From JACKIC01 sp964543795 (GTDB taxonomy: Bacteria; Planctomycetota; UBA1135; UBA2386), in the NCBI GenBank assembly GCA_964543795.1, contig CAZIZN010000010.1, forward strand, positions 124,001-188,000: a stretch of 64,000 nucleotides of DNA. Direction: 5' to 3'. The translations under genes and the position numbers were made by a program. Below are positions 33,837-43,180 of this stretch, piece by piece. Position 1 is the stretch's first letter, and the number at the start of each line of letters is the position of its first letter. Below the pieces are notes generated by a model. That model searched no databases and had not been told where the DNA came from. It worked only from the letters and a program-made list of their open reading frames with translations.

Positions 33837-34775
33837 ATGACCAAGATCCACAAGACGCTGATCCTCGGCTCGGGCCCCGCCGGCTACACGGCCGCCATCT
33901 ACGCCGCGCGCGCCAACCTCGAACCCGTGCTGCTCGCGGGCAGCCAGCCCGGCGGCCAGCTCACGATCACCAACGACGTCGAGAACTACCCGGGCTTCCC
34001 GAAGGGCGTGATGGGCCCCGAGATGATGGAGATGTTCCGCGAGCAGGCGGCCCGCTTCGGCACCGAGATCCACCACGAGGTCGGCACGTCGGTCGACTTC
34101 TCCAAGCGCCCGTTCCGCGTCGTGGCCGAGTCCGGCAAGGAGTGGCTCGCCGAGACGCTGATCGTCTCGACCGGCGCCAGCGCGATCTACCTGGGTCTGC
34201 CCAACGAGCTGAAGCTGCAGGGCCGCGGCGTCTCGGCCTGCGCCACCTGCGACGGGTTCTTCTTCAAGAACAAGGTCGTCTACGTCGTCGGCGGCGGCGA
34301 CTCGGCGTGCGAGGAGGCGACGTTCCTCACCAAGTACGCGAGCAAGGTCTACATGGTCGTGCGCCGCGACGTGCTGCGCGCGTCGAAGATCATGGCCAAG
34401 CGCGCCATGGAGCACCCGAAGGTCGAGATCCTCTGGAAGCAGAACGTCACCGACGTGTTCGACGTCGCGAAGGGCAAGGTCACCGGGCTCGAGCTGACGC
34501 ACACCGACACGGGCGAGAAGACCCGCGTCGACGCCGACGGACTGTTCCTCGCGGTCGGGCACAAGCCGAACACCGAGCTGTTCCGCGGCGTGCTCGACAT
34601 GGACGACAAGGGCTACATCAAGACCGTGCCCGGCAAGACGCAGACGAACGTGCCGGGCGTGTTCGCCGCCGGTGACTGCCAGGACAGCTACTACCGGCAG
34701 GCGGTGACCGCCGCGGGCACGGGTTGCATGGCAGCGATCGAGGCCGAGCGCTGGCTCGAGTCGCAGCACGACTGA
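33837..34775 (+). CDS. trxB: Thioredoxin-disulfide reductase
   Basis: A 312-residue FAD enzyme that reduces thioredoxin with NADPH in the cytoplasm. The start at 33837 places the FAD motif GSGPAGYTAAIYAARA at the usual position. An upstream ATG at 33810 adds nine residues and is less likely. The redox pair is Cys135-Ala-Thr-Cys138. The NADPH motif is GGGDSACEEA and the closing FAD motif is GVFAAGDC. All key residues are present and the length is normal. It is convergent with the toroid-protein gene, with an 18-bp gap. A weak promoter-like pair (TTGCCC-17 bp-TAACCC, 33766-33794) precedes it, which is suggestive only. Confidence 0.96.
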   Translation: MTKIHKTLILGSGPAGYTAAIYAARANLEPVLLAGSQPGGQLTITNDVENYPGFPKGVMGPEMMEMFREQAARFGTEIHHEVGTSVDFSKRPFRVVAESGKEWLAETLIVSTGASAIYLGLPNELKLQGRGVSACATCDGFFFKNKVVYVVGGGDSACEEATFLTKYASKVYMVVRRDVLRASKIMAKRAMEHPKVEILWKQNVTDVFDVAKGKVTGLELTHTDTGEKTRVDADGLFLAVGHKPNTELFRGVLDMDDKGYIKTVPGKTQTNVPGVFAAGDCQDSYYRQAVTAAGTGCMAAIEAERWLESQHD

Positions 34776-34793
34776 CCGCGGCGCCGCGCGCGC

Positions 34794-36617
34794 TCACCCG
34801 CCCGTGATCGGCGCGCGCGCCGTCGACTTGGCGAGGAAGAGCACGGCGAAGCAGGTCGCGTCGAGCAGCAGCGTGCTCGAGTGCTCGGCGCGGAACGAAC
34901 CGTTCGGCTGCTGCTGCGCGAGCAGCTGGATGCCGCCTTCGTAGTACCAGTCGCGGCCCTGCAGCCGCGCGATGCCGTGCAGCTCGCACGACCGCTCGAG
35001 GCCGTAGAGCCAGTAGTACCAGTGGTGGTCGGCGCGCTCCGCGTAGCCCGGATTGCATCGCACCGAGAAGTTGGCGCCGAGCCAGCCGAAGCCCTGTTCG
35101 ACGGCGTCGTCGATGCGGGCCGCGAGCTCGCGGTCGCGTTCGCCGCGCGCCGCCATGCCGGCGCGCGCGAGCAGGAGGCCGCTTATGCCGGCGCTGGTCA
35201 TCGAGCCGAACGGCGGCTCCTCGGGCTCCTGGTAGGCGAAGCCGCGCCGCGCGACCGTGCGCTGCGACGTGCGCGCCGTCGCGTCGCCGAACTCGACGAG
35301 GCGCTGCTCGGCGTAACTGCGCAGCGCGAGTGCGCCGCGGCCGGCGGGCGGCGCCTGCACCGCCAGCAGGTGGCGCGCGGCCGCCGCGAACGCACCCGCC
35401 TGGATCTCGAGGCCGCAGAGCTGCGCCGACCAGAGGCCGAGCAGGGCGTACTGCTGCAGCGACGTGTCGTAGCGCGGTCCCGCCTCGTAGTTGAAGCGCA
35501 GCACCTGCCGGGGATCGGTGCGGGGATCGACGTTGCGCAAGAGCCGCTGCAGCCACTCCTCCGCCTCCTTGCGGTCCTTCTCCGCGAGCTGCCGCGGCGT
35601 CGTCGTGGCCGCACCGCCGAGCCGCAGGCGATCGGCTTCGCCCGCGGGCGCGTAGCGCGAGGCGACCGCCATCAGCGCGGCCGCCAGCGAATACGTGTCC
35701 GTGAGCCGGCGGCGGCGCAGTTCGTCGAACCCGCGCACGAGCACGGGATCGTCGGGCGGCACGTGGCCGTGCACGAGGGTCAGCAGGGCCAGCGCGAGCC
35801 GGCCGCTGCCGAAGTCGCGTTCCTCGCCGCCGCTCTTGTGCTGCAGGAACGACTTCTTCTCGTCGATCGCCTCGCGCACGAACGCCGCGCCGGCGGCGAT
35901 GCCCGCGGCGACGCGCTTGCGGAAGTCGGCGTCCTGGTTCTCGCGCACGGCGACGAGGCGCCATTCGTCGCGACCGGTGAAGCGACGGTGCGCCTGCCTG
36001 CCCTCCTGGACGACGACGTCGAATTCCGCGGTGAACGCGGACACCAGACCGGCCTTCGCATCGATCGTGCGCCGCAACACGACGTCGCCGTCGCTGCGTT
36101 CGACGCAGAACACCCGCAGCCGCTCCGCCGTGTCGCGCGGCTCGCCGGCCTGCGCACCGGGCGGGCGGCTCGACCAGCCGGCCTTCAGCGTCTGCACGCC
36201 CGCGGCATCCGCGGCGCTCCAGCTGCCGCTCACCACGACGTCGCCGAACGGCAGCACGCGGTCGAACCGGCCGCGCACGGCACCGCGTGCGCCGAGGTCG
36301 AAGGCGAGCCAGCGCAGCACGTCGCGCGGGTCGCGCACCGGATCGGCGATGCGCAGCTGCGCGTCGTCGAGCTCCCCCTGGCAGAGCCACGGTGCCGGCA
36401 GCAGCCGCGGCAGGTAGCGGTCGGGCACCTTGCCGGTGGCCGGGGCGGTGCGCGCCTCGGCCGCGGACTTCTTCGCCTCGCCGGCCGCCGCCTGCCAGGC
36501 GCGGGCGTACTCGACGGCGCCCTCCGCCGGCAATCGCCAGCCTTGACCCTGCGCCAGCAGGGCAACCGGGAGAACGAGGCAGGAGGCGGCCGCGAGCAGC
36601 GCACGTCGAGGTCCCAT
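34794..36617 (-). CDS. Secreted alpha/alpha-toroid (squalene-cyclase-like repeat) protein
   Basis: A 607-residue protein with signal peptide RRALLAAASCLVLPVALLAQ; the long upstream open frame belongs to other sequence and is discarded. Helical-repeat motifs typical of the terpenoid-cyclase/prenyltransferase toroid occur from about residue 230 to the end: GRLALALLTLVHGHVP, YSLAAALMAVASRY, QQYALLGLWSAQLCGLEI, AGISGLLLARAGM, WYYWLYGLERSCELHGI, GGIQLLAQQQPNGSF. No cyclase catalytic DXDD was seen. This type of exported toroid is widely expanded in planctomycetes with unknown function. Its paralogue in the window (12921-14417) is membrane-anchored instead. Confidence 0.78.
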   Translation of the reverse strand: MGPRRALLAAASCLVLPVALLAQGQGWRLPAEGAVEYARAWQAAAGEAKKSAAEARTAPATGKVPDRYLPRLLPAPWLCQGELDDAQLRIADPVRDPRDVLRWLAFDLGARGAVRGRFDRVLPFGDVVVSGSWSAADAAGVQTLKAGWSSRPPGAQAGEPRDTAERLRVFCVERSDGDVVLRRTIDAKAGLVSAFTAEFDVVVQEGRQAHRRFTGRDEWRLVAVRENQDADFRKRVAAGIAAGAAFVREAIDEKKSFLQHKSGGEERDFGSGRLALALLTLVHGHVPPDDPVLVRGFDELRRRRLTDTYSLAAALMAVASRYAPAGEADRLRLGGAATTTPRQLAEKDRKEAEEWLQRLLRNVDPRTDPRQVLRFNYEAGPRYDTSLQQYALLGLWSAQLCGLEIQAGAFAAAARHLLAVQAPPAGRGALALRSYAEQRLVEFGDATARTSQRTVARRGFAYQEPEEPPFGSMTSAGISGLLLARAGMAARGERDRELAARIDDAVEQGFGWLGANFSVRCNPGYAERADHHWYYWLYGLERSCELHGIARLQGRDWYYEGGIQLLAQQQPNGSFRAEHSSTLLLDATCFAVLFLAKSTARAPITGG

Positions 36618-36766
36618 GTCCTCTAGTGCGGGGAGGGGGCAAGTCCGGCAGCGCGCACCTCGGCGCACGGGACGCCTGTGCGAGGCGGCGTCGCACGGAC
36701 CGCACGCGGCGCGGCTGCGGCTCCGTGGTCCGCGCGAGGGCCGCCCGCCGCCGGCGGCCCGGCTCC

Positions 36767-38449
36767 TCAGTACACCGCCGCCGCGAGCGCGTTCGTGGCC
36801 ACGGCACCGCCCGGGTTCGCGGCCGGGCTCAGCAGCAGCGCGCCGAACTGCAGCGCGAAGCCACCGACACCGGGCGGGATCGCCAACGACAGCGGTGCAG
36901 CACCGGCCGGGTCGGTGATCACCAGCCGCGTCGCCAGCGGCGTCGTGAACACCGCGCAACCGGGCATGCCCAACACACCGAGGTCGAACGGCGGCACGAG
37001 GCAGTCGAAGCCCGCGAACGACACGCCGACCGCGCTCGCCGGCCCGCTCTCGATGCCGTAGCCGAACGTGCTGCCGCTCTGCGGCAACGTGGTGCTCACG
37101 AGCCGCGGCGCGGCCGGCAGCGCCCCGCTGCACGACGTGCCCCACTCGAGCGTGCGCGCCACCGCGCCCGTGCGCAGGAAGCCGACGTAGCCGTCGGGAC
37201 GGCTCGCCGGGTTGCCGCTCGTCGCGACCACGGCGCCGCCGTGCACGGCCTCCTGGCGCAGCCCGTCGACCTGCAGGAACGTGTTCGCTTCGCTCGTCGA
37301 GACCAGCGGGATCGGGCCGGCCGTCGCCGGATCGGGGATCACGAGCGCGCCGCCGGTCGCCGGGTCGGGCGTCAGGATGCGCGCGTGCAGGTTCTGGTAG
37401 CTCTCGCCGGCCTTGGCGAACACCGCGTAGATCGCACCGCTCTCGGCGCGCGCCAGCGTGTAGTGCTGGAACGTCGTGTTGCCGGCTGTCAGCGCCGCGT
37501 CGCTCTCGACGAGCGTGTGCGTCCACGTCGCGTAGACGGTGCCGGCCGACGCGAACGCGACCTCGAGCGCGCCGCCCGCCGGGTTGGGCGAGCCGACCGA
37601 ATAGAGCACGTAGAGGTTGCCGGCGGCGTCGCTCGTCATGCAGCTGCTGTTCGTCGAACGCATCGCTCCCTGGTTGGCGCCGTAGAGCGGCACGTCGGCG
37701 TTGGTCAGGAACTGCAGCGCCGTCGCGTCGAACGCGCGGTAACGGATGCCGTAGAGACCGGTGTTGGTGCGGAACGACGTGTGGAACGTCTCGCCGACGG
37801 CCGTCGTGCTGGCGAGCATGCCGTAGCTGTCGGTGTTGAGCCGGTACGGCCCCTGGAACGACGGATCGCCGGCGCGGCGCACGTAGATGCCGCCCGACCA
37901 GCCCGTGAAGCCGGCGAGCAGCGGCGTGCGGTGCGTGTTGAAGACGATGCCGACGGTGCCGCGCGCGGTGACCGCGATGTCGTCGGCGTAGTACTGGTCG
38001 TCGGCGTTGGCACCGGTCAGCAGCACGTCGGGCGCGCCGAGCCACGCGTTCGCCGCCGTGTCGTAGCGCTGGTGGTAGAGGTTCTGGAACGAGCCCGTGT
38101 CGGCCGCGTTCCACGCCACGTGCAGCACGTTGCAGCTGCGGTCGGCGACCACCGCACCCTGGCCGTCGCGCAAGGTCGGCGTGTCCGCCGCGAACGCCCA
38201 CGTCGCCCCCTGATCGAGGGAGCGGTACAGCCGCAGCGCGCTGGCGGTCGGGTTGGCCTCGCGCACGAGGCACCACAGCGCGCCGTCGGGCTGTGCGGTC
38301 AGGCTGCGCGTCCAGCCGCTCGGCAGACGCGCGGTGTCGGGCGCCGATCCGGTGGCAACGGTGGCGGTCTGGGCGAGCAGCGGCCCGCCGAAGGCAGTCA
38401 GCAGGAGCAGGAACGGAACGGTGATCGGCGGAGTCGTGGCGGCGGACAT
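36767..38449 (-). CDS. Secreted sialidase/BNR-like propeller protein with C-terminal module
   Basis: A 560-residue protein with a good ribosome site (GAGGAG) and signal peptide (PFLLLLTAFGGPLLAQ). The body is a beta-propeller with a BNR-like motif (YRSLDQGATWAF) and repeated phrases such as SDAAGNLYVLYSVG and RAESGAIYAVFAKAG. This resembles exo-alpha-sialidase-type folds, but the catalytic Asp/Tyr/Arg triad was not identified. The last 120 residues begin at GTSCSG and include PPFDLGVLGMPGC, a clear copy of the recurrent module found at 9032-10426. It is likely exported; the ligand is unknown. Confidence 0.7.
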   Translation of the reverse strand: MSAATTPPITVPFLLLLTAFGGPLLAQTATVATGSAPDTARLPSGWTRSLTAQPDGALWCLVREANPTASALRLYRSLDQGATWAFAADTPTLRDGQGAVVADRSCNVLHVAWNAADTGSFQNLYHQRYDTAANAWLGAPDVLLTGANADDQYYADDIAVTARGTVGIVFNTHRTPLLAGFTGWSGGIYVRRAGDPSFQGPYRLNTDSYGMLASTTAVGETFHTSFRTNTGLYGIRYRAFDATALQFLTNADVPLYGANQGAMRSTNSSCMTSDAAGNLYVLYSVGSPNPAGGALEVAFASAGTVYATWTHTLVESDAALTAGNTTFQHYTLARAESGAIYAVFAKAGESYQNLHARILTPDPATGGALVIPDPATAGPIPLVSTSEANTFLQVDGLRQEAVHGGAVVATSGNPASRPDGYVGFLRTGAVARTLEWGTSCSGALPAAPRLVSTTLPQSGSTFGYGIESGPASAVGVSFAGFDCLVPPFDLGVLGMPGCAVFTTPLATRLVITDPAGAAPLSLAIPPGVGGFALQFGALLLSPAANPGGAVATNALAAAVY

Positions 38450-38549
38450 GGTGGCCTCCTCGGCGAGCGGCGCATTCTAGGCACAACGCCGCGTGCCGAG
38501 GGCGCGGCTGGCGCGCCGCTCCTGTACCAAGGTTGCCGCGATCGGCTGG

Positions 38550-39560
38550 TCACTTCGCCGCGCGCAGCGCCTGTTCGAGCTTCGCCAGCCTCGCCTCGAA
38601 CTGCGCCAGCTGTTGCTCGATGCGCTGCAGCGAGGCACGCGGCGTCTCGGATGGCATGTCGAGCCGGTTGATCAGGCTCATCGCCTCGCGGCACGACTCC
38701 TCGGTACCGACCAGGATCACGCAGTTGAGTTCGGGATGCGCGACCGCGCGCGGCGTCGGCTGCGCCGGCCCGACGGCGCCCTGCTGCAACTGCATCTGCG
38801 ATTGCATCCCCCGGGTGTCGAAGACGTGCTGCAGGCGCGCGACGACGCTGTCGGCGCTGGCGTGCTCGAGCCGCACGACGACGGTCTCGATCTGTCGCTT
38901 CTCGCCGATGTCGACGCGCTGCAGCATGCGGCACGCGGCGACCACCTGGTGGCCGAAGCCCTGCACGAGGATCTCGCGGTCGTTGCCGACGTTGCCGAGC
39001 GTCAGGCCCGCCTGCGCGCCGCCGGCGGAGGCGAAGAACGGCCGCAGCGCGTTGGTCGCGATCGTCGCGTTGATGTTGCGCAGCGGCACCGACGTCTGGA
39101 TCGCCGTCGCACGCAGGTTCGCGTAGGCCTCGATCTGCTCGAACGGCACGAACATCGCCGAAATCGTCACCTCGCCGCGGCGCGGACCGTTCATCGACAC
39201 GACGTGGTGGAAACCGCGTTCGGCGTCGAGCGGCAGGATCGCCAGCCCCTTGTGCTGCAGCAGGGCCCCGAACAGTTCCCAGCAACCCTCGCGATCGACC
39301 TCGGTGCGGCGCGTCAGCCGGATCTGCCCCGCGTTCGTCACCTCCGGAGCCTCGAAGAGGATGTTGTAGTCGAGGAACGCGGCGACGCGATCGATCACCT
39401 CCGGCACCTCGTGCGACCCCGCCTCGAGCACGAAACGCGCGGCGGTGTTGGCGGGTTGCGGCGAGGAAGGTTGCTCCTGTGCGCACGTCGTTCCCGGTGC
39501 GAGGATCGTGGACAGCGACGACAGGAGGACGAAGGACGAGGTGGCGATCGTGTGGTTCAT
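38550..39560 (-). CDS. Secretin N-domain-like protein without a secretin pore
   Basis: A 336-residue protein from the ATG at 39560 with a signal peptide (ATSSFVLLSSLSTILAPGTTCAQ). After it come three small alpha/beta units that resemble the N0-N2 ring domains of GspD/PilQ secretins: EVPEVIDRVAAFLDYNILFE, a central pair with QTSVPLRNINATIATNAL, then VVRLEHASADSVVARLQHVF with ELNCVILVGTEESCREAM. The beta-barrel secretin domain is absent. Instead there is a short C-terminal coiled coil (RIEQQLAQFEARLAKLEQAL). Either a stand-alone periplasmic protein or a helper of a secretin elsewhere. No type II secretion genes are nearby. Confidence 0.65.
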   Translation of the reverse strand: MNHTIATSSFVLLSSLSTILAPGTTCAQEQPSSPQPANTAARFVLEAGSHEVPEVIDRVAAFLDYNILFEAPEVTNAGQIRLTRRTEVDREGCWELFGALLQHKGLAILPLDAERGFHHVVSMNGPRRGEVTISAMFVPFEQIEAYANLRATAIQTSVPLRNINATIATNALRPFFASAGGAQAGLTLGNVGNDREILVQGFGHQVVAACRMLQRVDIGEKRQIETVVVRLEHASADSVVARLQHVFDTRGMQSQMQLQQGAVGPAQPTPRAVAHPELNCVILVGTEESCREAMSLINRLDMPSETPRASLQRIEQQLAQFEARLAKLEQALRAAK

Positions 39561-39635
39561 GGCGTGCTCGGTGCGAGGCCGTCCGACGCCGCACGCCGCC
39601 CGATCTTCCGGACCGTCTCTCGTCGGTGGCGCGGC

Positions 39636-39681
39636 CGCCCACAGCGCCCTCCGGAGCGCGCCCACAGCGCCCTCCGGAGCG
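39636..39681. repeat. Two tandem copies of a 23-bp unit
   Basis: The unit CGCCCACAGCGCCCTCCGGAGCG (split as CGCCCACAGCGCC and CTCCGGAGCG) occurs twice in direct succession, at 39636-39658 and 39659-39681. It lies in the gap between the secretin-N-like gene start (39560) and the end of the gene at 39706. A palindromic CTCCGGAG core is present in each copy. It could be a recent slippage duplication or a paired binding site. Confidence 0.7.
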
Positions 39682-39705
39682 CCCCCGCCGATGACTCCGC
39701 TGCGT

Positions 39706-40923
39706 TCAGTGCACGACGCCACCCGCGCCTGCCGACACACGAACCACGCTGCCGTCGATTTGCCCCGCCTGGACGAAGATCGTCACACCGAGCAGCCCGA
39801 AGTGGTTCGGCACGATGATCGTGTGATCGACCGCGAGCCCGATGATCGGCGCGGCGAGCAAGACCGGAACGAGTTGGCCCACGGTCCCGAAGATCGGCCC
39901 GATCACTCCAGGCTGCGTCGTTGGATTCGGATCGAAGCTCACGAACAGGCCGAGCACCTGCGTGCTGCCAGGCATCGCCGAGACCGTTGTCGCGGAGCCG
40001 AGTCGCAGCCCCTGGTCGATGGTCAGGCCGACCAGCTGCGGAACATGCAGCACTCCACCGGAGGTCGCTGCACCGGTAGTGGCGCCAGGGCCGCCGAGGA
40101 ACCCTGTTCGCGCGTGCGCGGTGTTGGGATTGCCGGCCAGCGCCACGGGCCCAGGCAGAGAGCCCGGACTCCCGCCGCCGCGCAGCGAACAGTCGCTCAG
40201 CGACAACGAGGCGAACTGGCTCGGCACGACCACCGCCGGGGCGCCGGGCTGAGGATTACCGAAGATCGCGTGCGCGCCTCCCGAACCGCCGATCAGGACG
40301 CTATGTGACACGACGACGTGGCCGGCGAACACCGACAGCGCGGGGCTCGGCGGCACGATGTACGACGAGTAGGCGTTCGAGAACACGGCCGATGCCCCCG
40401 TCACCGAGCAGTCGACGATCGAACAGACACCGCCTTCGACTCGCAGGCCACCCACCGCGGTCAGCCCGCCATTGACCGCGCTGCCCGAGACCGAGCATTG
40501 ATGCAGCAGGACTGTGCCCCGCGCGACCAGGTTCGCCGATGCCCCGGCCAGGAAGCTGCAACCCTCGAAAGCGACCGTGCCGCTGGCCTCGACCCGGTGG
40601 GTGAACATGGGCAGCACGGCATGCGGTGCGAAGAGCACATCCACGATGTGCGCCATCTGCCCGGTCGGGATCGTGAGCCGCGAAGCCGAATCCACGGCCG
40701 TCAACGTCGTGGGGCGGATCGTCCCCGGCCCCAGGATGGTCAACCCCTTGCCCAGGGTGATCGGCGCGAAGGTCATTCCGTTCAAGAGCACGACATCGCG
40801 AGGTGCGGCCTGCGCGATGACCTGATCGAGATCGAGCCACGGCGCCCCCATGCTCCAGACCGTCTGCGCCGACACGGTTGCACTGCACGACAGCAGGATC
40901 GCCAGGGGGAGACGATGGGACAT
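39706..40923 (-). CDS. Secreted beta-helix-type protein
   Basis: About 405 residues from the ATG at 40923, with a GAGG upstream and signal peptide (RLPLAILLSCSATVSAQ). Repeated short strands such as ASGTVAFEGCSF, ARGTVLLHQCSV, VEGGVCSIVDCSV and FAGHVVVSHSVL spaced by about 20 residues indicate a right-handed parallel beta-helix. The last third contains the recurrent module (IGLAVDHTIIVP, FGLLGVTIFVQAG). It is divergent from the Kelch-like pair at 41114. No enzymatic residues were recognised. Confidence 0.65.
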   Translation of the reverse strand: MSHRLPLAILLSCSATVSAQTVWSMGAPWLDLDQVIAQAAPRDVVLLNGMTFAPITLGKGLTILGPGTIRPTTLTAVDSASRLTIPTGQMAHIVDVLFAPHAVLPMFTHRVEASGTVAFEGCSFLAGASANLVARGTVLLHQCSVSGSAVNGGLTAVGGLRVEGGVCSIVDCSVTGASAVFSNAYSSYIVPPSPALSVFAGHVVVSHSVLIGGSGGAHAIFGNPQPGAPAVVVPSQFASLSLSDCSLRGGGSPGSLPGPVALAGNPNTAHARTGFLGGPGATTGAATSGGVLHVPQLVGLTIDQGLRLGSATTVSAMPGSTQVLGLFVSFDPNPTTQPGVIGPIFGTVGQLVPVLLAAPIIGLAVDHTIIVPNHFGLLGVTIFVQAGQIDGSVVRVSAGAGGVVH

Positions 40924-41113
40924 TGCCTCGTCATACGAGATCCACTGCCCGACGGCATGATCGCCGGCTTCCCGCTCGCAGTCCTGCCGGGCGGTGCGCG
41001 ACCTACCGGGCGAAGCGAGCGTCCCCCGTCGGCCGATTGGCGCGTTACCGCGACTTCGCGCCGGCCTAGGGCAGCGCCGGTCGACCGTTCGCCACGGCGA
41101 CCCGTGACCCGCC

Positions 41114-43180
41114 ATGCGCCTCACCACCCGGGAATCCACCCGCTTCGCGACGCGCCTGCTCGCGATCTCACTCGCGTTGCTGCCCACCGCGACCGCACGC
41201 ACCCAGACGCCGGTCGCCGCACCACTGGATCTCGCCCCCGGACGCGCGACACGCTTCGCCGCCGACCCGCAGCGCGGCATCGTCTACGGAATCGAGAACG
41301 ACGGCGCCGCCGGCCGGCTCTGGCAATGGGACGGCCAACGCTTCCTCCGGCGCACCGTGTCGGGCACCCCGGCGGCCGAACGCATCGCCTTCGACGAGCA
41401 CCGCCGCGTGCTGGTCGCGTTCGCGTCGCAGATCATCCACGAGTTCGACGGAGCGGCCTGGCGAACCATCGCGGGGGCGATGCCGGGCAGCCAGCCCGTC
41501 TACGACGCCGTGCGACGCCGCATCGTCGTGTTCGGCGGCACTGCCCTGGGCGAGTGGGACGGCTTCCAGCTCGTGCAGCGACCGCTCGGCAACATGCCGT
41601 CGCGGAACGGCGCCGCGATCGCATGGCATCCGGGCCTCGCGCGCATCGTGCTCTACGGCGGCCGCTCGACGACCGGTCTCCACGACGACCTCTGGGCCTT
41701 CGACGGCTCGACGTGGACGTTGCTGCAGACGGGCCTGCCGCCCGGGCCGCGCTGGCGCGCCGGCATGACCTTCGATCGCGCGGGCAATCGCCTCGTGCTG
41801 CACGGCGGCGACCTCAGCGGACCACCCACGACCTGGGCGCTGCAGGGTGCGACGTGGACGCCGTTGCCGCCGTGGCCGACCGCGTCACCTGCCAACCCTA
41901 CGAACGTCGCCCCCGAACTGACGGCGGACGCGATCGGCGTGCTGGTGGCCGATCCGCGCCAGGACTGCCTGTGGCGTCTCGCCGGCAACTCGCCGGCACC
42001 GATCGGCAGGCCGATGCTCGGCCGTGTCGCCGCAGCGTTCGATCCGTTGCGGCAACGGACCGTGGTGTTCGGCGGCCTGATCCGCGCCACCAGCAGCAAC
42101 CCGTACGCGGGCTACCTGGCCGCCACCTGGACGCTCGGCGCGGAGTGGACCCGGCACGCGCCCGCCAACAGCCCGACGCCGCGCTCGGACGCGATGCTCG
42201 CGTGGTCGGCGAACGACGGCAGCGTGCTGCTGTTCGGCGGTTCGGACGACTCGGGCCCCCTCGGCGACACCTGGTTGTGGAACGGCCAGGACTGGACGCC
42301 GCGAACGGTCGCGGGCCCGGGTCCACGCTTCTTCGCCACGGCGGCCGCCGAGCCGGGCGGCGGCGTGCTGTTGCTCGGGGGCCTCACCGCGCCGACGGGC
42401 AATGCGCTGCAGGAGGCGTGGCTGTGGCGCAGTTCGTCGTGGACGCAGCTGTCGTTGCCCTCCGGCATGGACCTGTCGCGACACGGCGCCGCGTACGACC
42501 CCTTGCGCAACGTGACCGTCGTCGGCGATGCGGCGGCGACGTGGCACTGGGACGGCTCGGCCTGGCACGCCGTCGGCGCGCCGCCGCCCTATGCGGTTCG
42601 CTGCACGTTCGATCCCGTGCGGAGCCGCGTCGTCGCGAGCAACGGCGCGCTGCGCGAATGGACGGGCACTGCCTGGGTGCAGATCGCGGCGGCGAGTGGA
42701 GCAGCCGCCCCGCTCGCGATCGGCGATCCCGCGCGGCGCCGCCTGCTCGAGATCGACTCCTTCGAGTTCGACCTCGCGGTCTGGACGACGGCGGCGCCAG
42801 CGCTCGAGACGCGTGGTGCCGGTTGTGCCATCGGCGCTCCGCCACCGCTGCACGCGCTCGGTGAGCCGCGGCTCGGCACGGCGACGTTCGCGCTGCTCGC
42901 CGCCGTGCGTACGCCGGGAGCGCTCACCGCGCTCGCCGTCGACACGGCCTACGCGCCAGCACCGTTCGGCTACGGCTGCGACCGGTACGTCGTCCCGCGC
43001 CTCGTGCTCTGGCAGTTCGCCGACGCGCGCGCCGACGCGAGGTTCGCGATCCCGCTGCCCGACGACGCGGCGTTGCTGGGCCTCGACCTGTGGAGCCAGG
43101 CCTTCGCCCACGACCCCGCGCGCAGCCCGTCGAGCGCGTTCACGACCACCAACGCCATGCGCGTCACCCTCGGCCGATGA
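41114..43180 (+). CDS. Secreted Kelch-like propeller protein (first of a tandem pair)
   Basis: A 688-residue protein with a signal peptide (RLLAISLALLPTATA). The Kelch-like blade motif recurs at least six times in the form RIVVFGGTALGEWDG, RIVLYGGRSTTGLHDDLWAF, RTVVFGGLIRATSSN, SVLLFGGSDDSGPLGDTWLW and GVLLLGGLTAPTGN. The C-terminus begins GAGCAIG and ends NAMRVTLGR, a copy of the recurrent module. The stop codon overlaps the ATG of the next gene (ATGA). The two proteins align over their whole length, so they arose by tandem duplication. Surface binding is likely; no enzyme motif was seen. Confidence 0.75.
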   Translation: MRLTTRESTRFATRLLAISLALLPTATARTQTPVAAPLDLAPGRATRFAADPQRGIVYGIENDGAAGRLWQWDGQRFLRRTVSGTPAAERIAFDEHRRVLVAFASQIIHEFDGAAWRTIAGAMPGSQPVYDAVRRRIVVFGGTALGEWDGFQLVQRPLGNMPSRNGAAIAWHPGLARIVLYGGRSTTGLHDDLWAFDGSTWTLLQTGLPPGPRWRAGMTFDRAGNRLVLHGGDLSGPPTTWALQGATWTPLPPWPTASPANPTNVAPELTADAIGVLVADPRQDCLWRLAGNSPAPIGRPMLGRVAAAFDPLRQRTVVFGGLIRATSSNPYAGYLAATWTLGAEWTRHAPANSPTPRSDAMLAWSANDGSVLLFGGSDDSGPLGDTWLWNGQDWTPRTVAGPGPRFFATAAAEPGGGVLLLGGLTAPTGNALQEAWLWRSSSWTQLSLPSGMDLSRHGAAYDPLRNVTVVGDAAATWHWDGSAWHAVGAPPPYAVRCTFDPVRSRVVASNGALREWTGTAWVQIAAASGAAAPLAIGDPARRRLLEIDSFEFDLAVWTTAAPALETRGAGCAIGAPPPLHALGEPRLGTATFALLAAVRTPGALTALAVDTAYAPAPFGYGCDRYVVPRLVLWQFADARADARFAIPLPDDAALLGLDLWSQAFAHDPARSPSSAFTTTNAMRVTLGR

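Noticed and set aside
36618..38486. Upstream extension of the toroid-protein frame (34794-36617)
   Set aside because: The region is coded by the BNR-like secreted protein in another frame; the signal peptide marks the true start at 36617.
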